DNA from: Alloscardovia theropitheci
GTDB lineage: Bacteria > Actinomycetota > Actinomycetes > Actinomycetales > Bifidobacteriaceae
Direction of reading: 5' to 3'
DNA: 64,000 nucleotides
Assembly (NCBI RefSeq): GCF_004332295.1
Contig: NZ_RXLP01000021.1
Coordinates: 62,001-126,000 of the forward strand
The position numbers were made by a program, and so were the translations under genes. Below, piece by piece: positions 41,461 to 50,212 of this stretch. How positions within the stretch are numbered: position 1 is the first letter of the stretch; the number at the start of each line of letters is the position of its first letter. The notes under the pieces were generated by a model. That model worked only from the letters and a program-made list of their open reading frames with translations. It searched no databases and was not told the origin of the DNA.

Positions 41461-42480
41461 ATGAAATACAAGGACGGTTCACTTCCACAACTTCCTACGC
41501 TTGATATCAAACGAATCGATTCACAAAAGATAGATGACATCAAACTCTACGTTGATTTCATAAATATCGGCGACAATGATATTAGAATTTCACGCACACG
41601 CGCGCAAAATGCCGTACACGCTTCCTTTAAGAACCTGACACGCGTTGTGGGAGATATTGATTCATCAGAAAATTTTGCTATCCTGACACATCGCCCCGAA
41701 CATGTATCACACTTGCATTATCACGATCATTTTGAACTCACTTATGTTTCTGATGGATCAATGTTATTAATCACCGAAAATAATACTTATGTATTAGAAG
41801 AGGGAGACTGTATCCTCGTACCACCCAACACCGCGCACGCTCTTGCTCCAATTGAAAACGAAGGACACTATCCTCTGGAAATTGATTTTCTTATAAAAAA
41901 TGAGTTCCTCGAAGCCATTAAAAGCTTAAACATCTACGAAGAAATCACCCCTCTACACGATTCCACCGAATGTCTTCTCATCGAGGAGCCCTCTTTTGCT
42001 CACCAACTAGACCGAATCATTACTACGTATAGCGCATGCTCATATCATGTCAACTTTTCTGTGCTTGGCGCCATACTATCTGCGTTTCATTCATACAACA
42101 TCATCATGAATCAGCATCAAACTATTCCTGCTTTACAAACTCGTATAAACACAATTATTGAGCACAATCTCACAGATGTAACAATCCCTCATATTGCTAG
42201 TGAACTTGGTTATAGCATTGGCTATCTATCGCGCAAAGTTAAAAAGGAAATCGGCACAACAGTAGGAAAGATGATTATAGATGCGCGCCTTGATGCAGCA
42301 CAGGATTATTTATCGCGTACCTCTTATTCCATTGAGCGAATTGCCGAGCTTATCGGATACGACAGTGTAAGTTACTTGTACAAAATATTTTATGAACGCT
42401 TTCATCAAACTCCTGCACAATACCGATCTTTATTCGCCATTGACCACGAAGCAGCAACTCTATTAGAGGAAAATCACTAG
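41461..42480 (+). CDS. AraC-family transcriptional regulator, probably leaderless
   Basis: This protein of about 339 residues has an N-terminal cupin sensor (HLHYHDHFELTYV, EGDCILVPPNTAH) and a C-terminal double HTH (IPHIASELGYSIGYLSRKVKKEIG; ERIAELIGYDSVSYLYKIFYERFHQTPAQYR). It is divergent from the MFS-GH43-GH2 cluster and is its likely regulator. No Shine-Dalgarno precedes any ATG. A -10-like TATACT (41449-41454) ends six bases before ATG 41461, which suggests a transcript that begins at the start codon. ATG 41443 is the alternative. Confidence 0.88.
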   Translation: MKYKDGSLPQLPTLDIKRIDSQKIDDIKLYVDFINIGDNDIRISRTRAQNAVHASFKNLTRVVGDIDSSENFAILTHRPEHVSHLHYHDHFELTYVSDGSMLLITENNTYVLEEGDCILVPPNTAHALAPIENEGHYPLEIDFLIKNEFLEAIKSLNIYEEITPLHDSTECLLIEEPSFAHQLDRIITTYSACSYHVNFSVLGAILSAFHSYNIIMNQHQTIPALQTRINTIIEHNLTDVTIPHIASELGYSIGYLSRKVKKEIGTTVGKMIIDARLDAAQDYLSRTSYSIERIAELIGYDSVSYLYKIFYERFHQTPAQYRSLFAIDHEAATLLEENH

Positions 42481-42597
42481 GAATTACGCGCTAAATTTAT
42501 CGCACTCCCACTACGCAACACACCGCACAATCCGCTATCACTTGACACACTTTCGAAAATGTGTAAACTTGATAAAGCTGTCTTTAAGATAAGCCGA

Positions 42598-42674
42598 CGC
42601 GGGGTGGAGCAGCTCGGTAGCTCGCTGGGCTCATAACCCAGAGGTCCATGGTTCAAATCCATGCCCCGCTACCA
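42598..42674 (+). tRNA. Initiator tRNA-fMet (CAT)
   Basis: The 77-nt gene includes an encoded CCA. It has the initiator hallmarks: unpaired C at position 1 (CGCGGGG) and three G-C pairs closing the anticodon loop (TGGGCTCATAACCCA). T-loop is TTCAAAT. The mobile element starts immediately downstream, so the 3' end is the likely attachment site. Confidence 0.96.
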
Positions 42675-42677
42675 TGT

Positions 42678-42714
42678 AACCCGTGGATTCTATGGAGGAG
42701 TCCACGGGTTTTTT
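42678..42714 (+). terminator. Terminator after tRNA-fMet
   Basis: A 10-bp stem (42678-42687 with 42701-42710) is followed by TTTT. A second, weaker hairpin (AAGACCCCAAC with GTTGGAGTCTT, 42784-42814) precedes the first element gene. Confidence 0.75.
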
Positions 42715-42852
42715 CGTGTTCTTCCTCAGCACTAGTTTTATTTTTTATTGGATTGCCCTGAACTGGGTGGTTGGATAAAAAATAAGACCCCAACCTCAGC
42801 ATAAGTTGGAGTCTTAGTGTTCTTTCTTACAGCAAGTAAGAAAGGAACCAAA

Positions 42853-44673
42853 TTGAACACTTCAAGTGTATCATCAGTTTCGACTTCTAGCAATGATCTC
42901 GTGTCGTTTACTCTTCCTGAGTCTACTTTCGCCTTGGATACGGTTAAGCGTGATGAGATTCGCGGTTTAACGATTGAGGAGCAGCAGCGCTGGGCGTCTA
43001 CGGTGACGAATCATACGCGCGACTTGCTTATTATCCTTGAGGACAGTGTTGAGGCAGCAAATAATAACTTGGCTGCATTCTGCATGAGCTTAAACGAAGC
43101 TATATCTGGTGAGGCGTGGCAAATCCTTGGCTATACCACAATCCAAGATTACGTCCAAACCGAATACAGCCTCGACAAGCTGGGCAAGAATCGCGCTGTG
43201 CGCGGCCAAGTAGCCAACGTACTTAAGACGACAGGTGGATTTAGCAACCGCGTCATCGCTAGCGTCATGCACGTCTCTTATCAGACAATCAATAATGACA
43301 TTAAGCAAAATGCTGTGCAACTGACAAATAATTTGTCAGTTGCACAGTCCTCAACTTCTGGTCACGATAAGAAAAATGACCAGAAGTCGCCTTCGAAATC
43401 TCTGGGGTTTGATGGTAAGTATAGGAGTGAGAAGCGTGATGAGGGGTCGAAAGTTCGTGATTTTCTTGAGTTTTCGTTTTTGATTGATGTGAAGCATATG
43501 TCGTATCGTCAGGTGGAGGCTGTTACGGGTGTGCCGTTTAAGACGGTGGATGCGACCCTTGGGTTGGATCATGTGGATAATAATTTTCATCGTGCGGTCA
43601 CGCGTAAGTTTATACAAGCACGTCAGTATGTTTTAGCGCATCCACACGCGTCGATGGGTGTTGTGGCGACTGAGTGTGGGCTTACTCCTGATGGGTTGGA
43701 GTGGTTGTTGTCGGAACAGGGGTGGCTTCACTCTCGTCGCCATGAGCATGGTACTTATAACCCGGTGAAGAGTGTGGTGGCGTGTGTGGTGTTTGAACCT
43801 AGCATGGAGTATTGGGTTAAGCACCCGTATGAGGCGGCAGGTAGTTTGCAGCTTAATGATGATGCTCATACGCCTATTACCGTCTCTGACTTGGGGGTAT
43901 TTATTGGCCGTAAGCAGGCTACAGTGTCGTATCATTTGGACATGTGGCGCAAAGAGATAGCGCACCGTTTAGAAGTCGATGCGGCGAATGTTGCTCAAAA
44001 ACAATTGTTAGAGTTAGAAACCGCGCGCAAACCTCGCCAAACCCACTCTATTGCAACTATTCCACTTCCATCGGAGACTGCCGCTCAAGCAGGTATCAGC
44101 ATGGATACCACACCAGAGGCCACTGATGTGGCAGAGCATACTCAATCCCATGTTGACGTGACATCGATGAGTTCTAATGAGCTTATGGATGTTCAGGATA
44201 AGGGTGCGGGCTGGCAGGTGGTTAGTCGTGACGCGTTTTATGCAATGGCTTCTCCTCATCGTGTGGGTGTGATGTGGGATGAGAAGGTACGCGACCAGCC
44301 ACGTACATTACAGATGATGGTGTCCGATGTCGAGAGTGTGGCTCGTTCTCTGGCCACGGGTGGCTCTACGGGTGTCGAGGTGAGTAAAGACGATGCGAAA
44401 AAGTTTGTTGACATGTCTGCTGCGTTCACGAAGCTTGCCTCGACTTATGCTCTGCTGGTGTCGCGTCGTAGCGAGTTTTTGACTAACGCGTCCTTAGAAC
44501 AGAAGAAAACACTTATTCAGAGAGTGGATGAGTGTCTAGAGAATTTGACTTTGTTGTCTCAAGCTCTGCACGATCCGGGTAGCGTGCGCTCTATTAGCGC
44601 GTCCGATTCTGCTACCGATACGGATGAAGATGAGTGGGACGAACTCGAAGATCTCATGGGAAGCAACTGGTAA
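42853..44673 (+). CDS. Multi-HTH DNA-binding protein at the element's left end
   Basis: This protein of about 606 residues starts at TTG 42853 (AAAGGA six bases upstream); the longer frame has no start signal. At least three helix-turn-helix-like parts are seen: near residues 130-155 (SNRVIASVMHVSYQTINNDI), near 210-245 (MSYRQVEAVTGVPFKTVDATL) and near 340-365 (VSDLGVFIGRKQATVSYHLDMW). An N-terminal block (EAWQILGYTTIQDYVQTEYSL) resembles regulatory proteins of actinobacterial mobile elements. The C-terminus is helical with an acidic tail. A palindromic insert encodes the linker at about 154-180. It is likely an element regulator or replication/excision factor; its function was not recognised. 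Confidence 0.6.
   Translation: MNTSSVSSVSTSSNDLVSFTLPESTFALDTVKRDEIRGLTIEEQQRWASTVTNHTRDLLIILEDSVEAANNNLAAFCMSLNEAISGEAWQILGYTTIQDYVQTEYSLDKLGKNRAVRGQVANVLKTTGGFSNRVIASVMHVSYQTINNDIKQNAVQLTNNLSVAQSSTSGHDKKNDQKSPSKSLGFDGKYRSEKRDEGSKVRDFLEFSFLIDVKHMSYRQVEAVTGVPFKTVDATLGLDHVDNNFHRAVTRKFIQARQYVLAHPHASMGVVATECGLTPDGLEWLLSEQGWLHSRRHEHGTYNPVKSVVACVVFEPSMEYWVKHPYEAAGSLQLNDDAHTPITVSDLGVFIGRKQATVSYHLDMWRKEIAHRLEVDAANVAQKQLLELETARKPRQTHSIATIPLPSETAAQAGISMDTTPEATDVAEHTQSHVDVTSMSSNELMDVQDKGAGWQVVSRDAFYAMASPHRVGVMWDEKVRDQPRTLQMMVSDVESVARSLATGGSTGVEVSKDDAKKFVDMSAAFTKLASTYALLVSRRSEFLTNASLEQKKTLIQRVDECLENLTLLSQALHDPGSVRSISASDSATDTDEDEWDELEDLMGSNW
43313..43387. repeat. Two consecutive palindromes inside a coding region
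   Basis: A perfect palindrome with 17-bp arms (43313-43329 with 43331-43347, one-base centre) is followed by an inverted pair ACTTCTGGTCA / TGACCAGAAGT (43354-43364 with 43377-43387). Both stay in frame and encode a polar linker between HTH domains. Confidence 0.9.
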
Positions 44674-44785
44674 TGAAAATGCTGCTTATAGGATTAATGG
44701 TAGGTATGAAAAGGCCACGACGCCTTTCCAGAACATTAATTCTATTTGTTATTGCTGTAAAAAGAAGTAAGGTTTGGGAGTCACC

Positions 44786-45508
44786 GTGGCTGATATGAAT
44801 ACTAACACGAATACTACTGGTTTGTCTAGTAGTGATACAGAGTTTGTTTCGCGTGCTTTGTGGCAGATGGGTTTGCTGTCTCATTGCTACAGGTGGCAGT
44901 CTACTACGGGTGAGAATGCTTCAACATTGTTATCCATGGTGTTTAACCGTGTGTTGACTCTTATTACTCCTGAAGATATGGATGAGGTTCGTCGTGGGTT
45001 TTCACCCACGGGCACTAATTTCCAAGCATGGGTGTTAACCATTGCACGCAATATTGTTCACGAGGTTCAGCGCGATGTATTAACTATGGGTACGGGTCGT
45101 AATAGTTCCCTGTCGTTTGCATCATTGGATAGTATTCCAGGTGCTGGTGATGTGCTGATTACCCGGTTGGAGTCTTTAGCTTCTCATGGTAGAGAGCATG
45201 ATGATTTGGTAGCGTTGCTTGCCCACGAGTTGACCGTGAGTCGTTCTGATTCTCTTATTGATCAAACTCAATCATGGTTGGACACTATCGGTGAGGCGTA
45301 TAAAAAGTATTATTCAGCACGTGAATGGTCTCGTCTTGTCCGGTTAATGCAAACATACCAAAACAAGCCGATGATGGACACGGTGAAAACGTGTATTACG
45401 ACATGTTTTCATTCCCACGTGGTCAGCGAAACTCAGCTTCAAGCATTGCATACTACGTATGTGAGTGAGAGTCAACGGTTGAAGTTACAGCGTACTCATC
45501 ATATGTAG
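44786..45508 (+). CDS. Unknown element protein with a sigma-region-2-like stretch
   Basis: This protein of about 240 residues starts at GTG 44786 (GGGAG five bases upstream). The stretch GTNFQAWVLTIARNIVHEVQRD (about residues 75-96) closely resembles region 2 of ECF sigma factors (F-AW-xxIARN-xx-xxxR). No clear region 4 HTH follows; the rest is helical. It could be a divergent sigma-like regulator of element genes or a coincidental match. It follows the multi-HTH gene and ends at a hairpin. Confidence 0.45.
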   Translation: MADMNTNTNTTGLSSSDTEFVSRALWQMGLLSHCYRWQSTTGENASTLLSMVFNRVLTLITPEDMDEVRRGFSPTGTNFQAWVLTIARNIVHEVQRDVLTMGTGRNSSLSFASLDSIPGAGDVLITRLESLASHGREHDDLVALLAHELTVSRSDSLIDQTQSWLDTIGEAYKKYYSAREWSRLVRLMQTYQNKPMMDTVKTCITTCFHSHVVSETQLQALHTTYVSESQRLKLQRTHHM

Positions 45509-45535
45509 TGTACACTTGATTAGTGTAGAACAAGT

Positions 45536-45572
45536 AAGGGTAAGGGCAAGGATGCTTTTACCCTTCATTTTT
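45536..45572 (+). terminator. Probable terminator before the convergent replication gene
   Basis: An 8-bp stem (AAGGGTAA 45536-45543 with TTACCCTT 45558-45565) is followed by CATTTTTT. It ends just before the stop of the convergent gene. Confidence 0.5.
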
Positions 45573-45578
45573 TGTGTT

Positions 45579-47372
45579 TTATGCGGTCAGTTTAAGCAGC
45601 ATGCTTCGCGCGACTGTGTAGTCGGGTTGGTTACCTTTTCGTGGGTATCGACTAGCAAGGAGGTCGGTGAGGGTGTGCGCGTAGCGTGCGTGTTTGCGTC
45701 CTGTTTTCTCATGGTGTTTCTTGGTTAAGTGTGTGGTTTCTTGGTGCCACCATGCCCATAAGAGACGTTCTAACTCGTATATGTGAGCACGTGTTCTGAC
45801 TGTTCCTACGCACTGGTGGTTGTCTGCGATATTGTCCAGCATTTCTAACCGGTCGTCCTGGCTCATGGTCATGGTGTGGGTGACGAGTTTATTGCCGGGT
45901 TTTATTCCTATTCCGTGGCTGGTGCACGCGTCGTGTGCGGCGGTGGTAAGCCATGTGGTCAGGTTGTGGAGCAGGATGTTTTTTATGGTGTCGAGAGTAG
46001 CGGTAGTGGGGGCGTATTTACTTGTGTCAAGGTTATAGCGTGTATTGCCCTCTAGGCTAGTGTTTGCAGTGTTTTTAATGATGGTGTAGGTGTGGGCTAT
46101 ACGACCGTGGGCAGGCGTGGTTAGATCGATAATATGCTGGGCGATGAGTCTGTGGAGGCTGTTGGCTGCGGCTTGGCGGCTTATTCCACAGGTTAGGGCG
46201 ATGCGCCTGGTGTCTGCTTGGATGGTGAGCCTGTTAGCTTTTAGGCACCAGAGGCTGAGTGTGTTGATGACGCGTTGGTCTGTTGCTTGCCCTGTGGTGG
46301 TGATGTCACGATTCATGTTCCAGTTATACAGGTGGTCGATTGCCATGATGGTGTCCTGGTAGCGGCAGGTAAACTCGCTGTCATGTCCCGCGTATAAGCG
46401 GTGACTGGTGGCGATGGTGGTGACGGCTTTTTTCCACATGCGTGCTATGACAAGCCTCATACTGTTTATACCTGTTGTTGGGCGGGTGCTTCGTGTTCCG
46501 TCCGTGTTTTTGCGGGTGAACGCGTGGATGAGACTGTCTGTCTCCTGGTGCTCTGTGATATAGGTGAGGGTGTGAGTGTAGGTCCAGTGTGCTTTGACCA
46601 TGCCCAGGATTATTTGATATAGGCGTGCGGACGTGTCCGTGTGTGCAGTTACGGGGGTGCGTAGTAGCATCATGATGTAGCGTGACAGTGGGCGTAGAGT
46701 ACCTGGTAGGTATGGCATGCCTGTCTCGTCAAGACGCACACTCCCCTCGTTGAGTGTAGGTTGTTCTACGGGTGTTGTGATGGTGTCTGCTTTTTCTTGC
46801 ACTTTCTCCAACAGGGTTTCAATTTGAGACTCTGTTGTTGACGGGTATAAAAGAGTATGAATGGATCCGCTGATGGGTGTGCTTGTGCCACTGGTGTGGT
46901 GGGGCGAGTATGGTGGGCGTACGCACCCGGTTGCCGGGTTGGTCAACGGGGTCGGGTCAACACTGGCATACGCGTGGTGCATAAGTAGGGCGAGATGGCG
47001 TACGAGAGTAGCGTTTATGTTGTCCTTGCAGGCGATCCAGATATGGTATCCCCCGTTATCAGAGGAGTGGCACACCAAATACTCAATGTGTGTTTCGTCG
47101 AGGAGGCGTGTAATGTCCTGTAAGTTCTTGTCGACGAGGGTTTGACTGTTGTCCTCGTCTGTTGTGTGGTGGTCGAGGTCGAATACGATATACTGATACG
47201 CGCCCTGGTAGGCTAAATAGAGTGCCCACGGGGTGCCCGGTTGCACGCGTGTTAACGCAGTGTCGCGTGTGTCGTTGAGGATACGCCCGTTTGCCGCGCG
47301 CTTGTATACGCGCACACTATCCCTGAGGCTTATCTCGTGGGTGAGCGTCCACGCGTCCATCACCTCTACCAT
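45579..47372 (-). CDS. Prim-pol-like replication protein
   Basis: This 597-residue protein has an N-terminal domain with primase-polymerase (archaeo-eukaryotic primase) hallmarks: IVFDLDHH (residues 63-69, metal-binding D-x-D) and SSDNGGYHIW (103-112), the small-G-x-H motif. The middle is helical, and a winged-HTH-like part lies near 400-440 (TCGISRQAAANSLHRLIAQHIIDL). Plasmid and ICE replication proteins share this build. It is transcribed away from parA, with the palindrome-rich region 47397-47759 between them. AAGGTGG precedes ATG 47372. It probably primes or initiates replication of the excised element. Confidence 0.65.
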   Translation of the reverse strand: MVEVMDAWTLTHEISLRDSVRVYKRAANGRILNDTRDTALTRVQPGTPWALYLAYQGAYQYIVFDLDHHTTDEDNSQTLVDKNLQDITRLLDETHIEYLVCHSSDNGGYHIWIACKDNINATLVRHLALLMHHAYASVDPTPLTNPATGCVRPPYSPHHTSGTSTPISGSIHTLLYPSTTESQIETLLEKVQEKADTITTPVEQPTLNEGSVRLDETGMPYLPGTLRPLSRYIMMLLRTPVTAHTDTSARLYQIILGMVKAHWTYTHTLTYITEHQETDSLIHAFTRKNTDGTRSTRPTTGINSMRLVIARMWKKAVTTIATSHRLYAGHDSEFTCRYQDTIMAIDHLYNWNMNRDITTTGQATDQRVINTLSLWCLKANRLTIQADTRRIALTCGISRQAAANSLHRLIAQHIIDLTTPAHGRIAHTYTIIKNTANTSLEGNTRYNLDTSKYAPTTATLDTIKNILLHNLTTWLTTAAHDACTSHGIGIKPGNKLVTHTMTMSQDDRLEMLDNIADNHQCVGTVRTRAHIYELERLLWAWWHQETTHLTKKHHEKTGRKHARYAHTLTDLLASRYPRKGNQPDYTVARSMLLKLTA

Positions 47373-47396
47373 GATTTACCACCTTCCTTACTTGTC

Positions 47397-47759
47397 GTAT
47401 CGATATCGATACACGGATATGTGTCGATATTTTTGTCTTCTACTAGTAATGACGTGAAGAAAAACAGTTCATCAATATCGATGGATTTATGCAACGTTTT
47501 TGACGCACTTTTCCACCCCACAACACCATATAAAGCTCTTCACAAGATGGGTTACTACTATATGTACGGCGTGTCGTGTTGTGCGCGTGATGAGGGGGGG
47601 TCATCGATATCGATGGAATGATTTGGAGGGTGTCATTACTTAATAGAACCCCCTGTTCTCCCCTTATTTTTCTAAGGATAAGGAGAACAGGGGCGGATAC
47701 TAGGTCAATAAAAAGTTTATGAAAAACACGGTTTGTGTGTTTCATCGATATCGATGAAA
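47397..47759. promoter_or_regulatory. Palindrome array between rep and parA: putative origin/centromere
   Basis: ATCGATATCGAT occurs at 47399-47410 (in a 16-bp palindrome), 47603-47614 and 47744-47755 (in the 20-bp palindrome TTTCATCGATATCGATGAAA), with a one-mismatch copy at 47471-47482. A strong hairpin lies inside (12-bp arms 47650-47661 and 47682-47693). The first copy is 25 bp before the rep start and the last is 64 bp before parA. The layout fits iterons or a parS-type centromere that also controls both divergent genes. Confidence 0.65.
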
Positions 47760-47766
47760 TGCATAC

Positions 47767-47792
47767 GACCACTTCTGGTCACAGTGACCAGA
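47767..47792. promoter_or_regulatory. Palindrome TCTGGTCAC-A-GTGACCAGA before parA
   Basis: Perfect 9-bp arms (47774-47782 and 47784-47792) lie 27 bp before the parA start. The surrounding GACCACTTCTGGTCAC recurs exactly at 50842-50857. Confidence 0.6.
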
Positions 47793-47818
47793 TGAGCGTG
47801 TATGGAAGGGAGTTTGGT

Positions 47819-48415
47819 ATGAAGATTGCGATTGCTAACGCGAAGGGTGGGGTGGGTAAAACCACGAGTGCATTGTTTTTAGCGTCTGCTGCCGCGTTGC
47901 GTGGAATAAAAACGCGGGTGTGGGATGCGGATGTTCAAGCCTCAGCGTCGTTGTGGGCGGATAAGGCGATAGAGATTGGACAGGATTTACCGTTCGAGGT
48001 ACAAGCCGCAAACAAATCTACGCTCATGAAGCCAACCGATGCGGATGAGCTGGTGTTTATTGATACTCCTCCGGCAGGTGATGTGATGCTGCACGCGTTA
48101 AGCGTCGCGGATGTGGTGATTGTGCCGATGAGTGACACGTCGATGGATTATCAACAAACATGGATCACCATGCGTAACATTCCTGACACAACACCCAAAT
48201 TTATATTGCTCACTCGTGCTGAGGAGACGACGAACGCGTTTAAGAGTCTGATTCGCGCGTTAGATGAGCAACAATTGCCTCGGTTTAGTGCGGTGGTTAG
48301 GAAGCGTCAAGCGTTAAAACTCGCGGTAGGGACCAATCCTAGAAAATTGTATGAGTATGGAGACGTCCTGACCGAATTATTGTCGAGTGTTCGCCGTGCT
48401 GAGGGTGAGGAGTAA
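47819..48415 (+). CDS. parA: ParA-family partition ATPase
   Basis: This 198-residue protein has the deviant Walker A KGGVGKTT (residues 9-16), the LVFIDTPPAG motif near 75 and a typical short ParA C-terminus. The ATG at 47819 with AAGGGAG six bases upstream is chosen; the frame is open further upstream (47735) through the palindromes. There is no N-terminal HTH, so autoregulation would need ParB or another factor. It pairs with ParB four bases downstream for stable inheritance of the element. Confidence 0.9.
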   Translation: MKIAIANAKGGVGKTTSALFLASAAALRGIKTRVWDADVQASASLWADKAIEIGQDLPFEVQAANKSTLMKPTDADELVFIDTPPAGDVMLHALSVADVVIVPMSDTSMDYQQTWITMRNIPDTTPKFILLTRAEETTNAFKSLIRALDEQQLPRFSAVVRKRQALKLAVGTNPRKLYEYGDVLTELLSSVRRAEGEE

Positions 48416-48419
48416 GAGT

Positions 48420-49397
48420 ATGGGACAGGGTTTTGATCCGTTTACTCCCACCACACGCAGCGTAATGAGCGATGGGAAGACGAGTATTTTCTCGGACAAG
48501 GCGCGCGCTAATCTGCCGGAGAAATGGGCGCAGCGTGTTCAAGACATGAGTCTGGTGGCGCTTGTTCCGTTTAAAGATCACCCGTTTAAAGTGGTTGATG
48601 ATGAGGCTATGGCGTCTTTGACCGCATCCATTGAAAGGGATGGTATTCATACTCCCCTTCTGGTGCGTAAAACAGGTGATGGTCGTTTCGAGATTCTCTC
48701 GGGACATCGGCGTTTTCATGCTGCTCACTTGTTGGGACTGACCACGGTGCCGGTGATTGTGCTTAATGTGGATGATGATCAAGCCACGATTATCATGGTC
48801 GACGCGAACTTGAATCGTCCTAAACTGCTTATCTCGGAGCAGGCCAAGAGTATGAAGCAACGCTACGATGCGTTGAAACACCAAGGAGCCCGCCATGGTG
48901 TTGATGGTATTACCACCGCGCAGAAACTTGCTGTTAAGTATGCGAAGAGTGAGGCAACCATTCGCCGCCTAGTCACACTAGGTTCTCTGCCGGATGTGAT
49001 TTTAGACCTGGTGGACGTGAAAAGGATTAGTGAGGCGACAGCGCGCACGATGACCTCGTTTACTACTCGAGAACTCACCACCATCGGTGAGTATATGAGA
49101 AGCCACCCCAAGGTCAAACTTACCGGGGAGCTTGTTGCCGAGCTTTCCACGCATGGCATGGATTATTACCCGTTGAACGAGGCGGCGTTAAACCGGCTCT
49201 TCACACATACGAGTGAGAAGAAACTTCCGGACATGCCATCTGTCAAGGTTACGATTCCGCGTGACCTCTTACCTAATGATGTGCTTTCCCCTGACCAAGT
49301 TACCCGATACGTGCTGAGTGCACTCAAGCACTATCAGAAAACAGGAAATCCAGTAAATTCAGCAGAAGACATGACTAATCAAGGAGTTGTATTGTGA
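48420..49397 (+). CDS. parB: ParB-family partition protein
   Basis: This protein of about 325 residues has an N-terminal ParB domain (FKVVDDEAMASLTASIERDG, then LSGHRRFHAAHLLG, the CTP-binding arginine patch), a central HTH region (ITTAQKLAVKYAKSEATIRRLV) and a C-terminal part. Start ATG 48420 has GAGGAG upstream and lies four bases after the parA stop. Its DNA site is probably one of the two palindrome families found around parA. Confidence 0.88.
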   Translation: MGQGFDPFTPTTRSVMSDGKTSIFSDKARANLPEKWAQRVQDMSLVALVPFKDHPFKVVDDEAMASLTASIERDGIHTPLLVRKTGDGRFEILSGHRRFHAAHLLGLTTVPVIVLNVDDDQATIIMVDANLNRPKLLISEQAKSMKQRYDALKHQGARHGVDGITTAQKLAVKYAKSEATIRRLVTLGSLPDVILDLVDVKRISEATARTMTSFTTRELTTIGEYMRSHPKVKLTGELVAELSTHGMDYYPLNEAALNRLFTHTSEKKLPDMPSVKVTIPRDLLPNDVLSPDQVTRYVLSALKHYQKTGNPVNSAEDMTNQGVVL

Positions 49398-50209
49398 CCA
49401 GTGGAGCTTTGTATACGTTATTGGTGTGGTGTACACCGATTGCAGCGTTCGCGTCTGCTTTGCTGTTGTTTGCTTCGTATTATGTCAGTTTTGCCGCGCA
49501 TTCGACGATGCGGCGGCGTCTGGCGTATACGGGGTTGTGGATAGCAGGTATCGCGCAATGCGTTACACCTATCGCACTGGTGTCAAACCTAGATGTGGCT
49601 ATCCCGTTGGTTGCTCATCATGCGCAGGCGATGATTATTATGATGGCGTGTAACGCGGTGAGTTTTTTTGTTTTCACTCTCCACGCAGCGTTATTGTTAC
49701 GTCCGCGTTATGAGGATAATCCCGCGTACGCGTATTACTCGATGCTGCCCTGGGAGCTTAAACGTTTCGTGGATGATCTCACCCATCGTATTCCCGTGCG
49801 CGATGATTATGAAGAACTGCGTCATGAGGGGATGAATGATTTTATGACTCACGCCATGATTGAGTCATACCGTTTCGTCAAACCAGATCGTCATAACTGT
49901 TTCGACGGGTTCATTAAAGGTGCTGCCTGGGCGTCGGGCGTGTGTGATTTGTTGCCTGATGAGGTGGAATGGCTTCGTAGTCAGCATGCTGATATTGAGG
50001 CGACGCAAAAGGCATTGTATCTTTTGTTCGCGTACCGTTCCTACTCTCTCATGCCTCATGAGGAACCCTATCCAGATCTGAACCCTCACCCTAATCCTGT
50101 CATCCCTCGTGAAGACGAGTCCGAACTCAGTGAGGATGAGAAAGAAGTTCTGCATTACCTGCTCCACTTCACCGACCACCTGCGCAAAAACGAACTTGAC
50201 AAGGGGTAA
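49394..50209 (+). CDS. Membrane protein of unknown function
   Basis: This 271-residue protein has three hydrophobic helices in its first 105 residues (LYTLLVWCTPIAAFASALLL, LAYTGLWIAGIAQCVTPIAL, AMIIMMACNAVSFFVFTLHA) and a hydrophilic, acidic cytoplasmic part. The GTG start overlaps the parB stop (GTGA), with AAGGAG upstream, so it is translationally coupled to parB. No family was recognised; the position suggests a link between partition and the membrane or the transfer apparatus. Confidence 0.6.
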   Translation: MTSGALYTLLVWCTPIAAFASALLLFASYYVSFAAHSTMRRRLAYTGLWIAGIAQCVTPIALVSNLDVAIPLVAHHAQAMIIMMACNAVSFFVFTLHAALLLRPRYEDNPAYAYYSMLPWELKRFVDDLTHRIPVRDDYEELRHEGMNDFMTHAMIESYRFVKPDRHNCFDGFIKGAAWASGVCDLLPDEVEWLRSQHADIEATQKALYLLFAYRSYSLMPHEEPYPDLNPHPNPVIPREDESELSEDEKEVLHYLLHFTDHLRKNELDKG

Positions 50210-50212
50210 CAC

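Noticed and set aside
42598-42850. Integrase gene or attL direct repeat at the element's left end
   Set aside because: No recombinase frame lies in the 180 bp after the tRNA, and the matching repeat, if any, is outside the window.
45516-45728. Plus-strand open frame after the sigma-like gene
   Set aside because: It overlaps the terminator and the end of the convergent replication gene and has no Shine-Dalgarno.
47337-47621. Open frames across the rep-parA intergenic region
   Set aside because: They pass through the palindromes and lack start signals; the palindromes keep frames open by chance.
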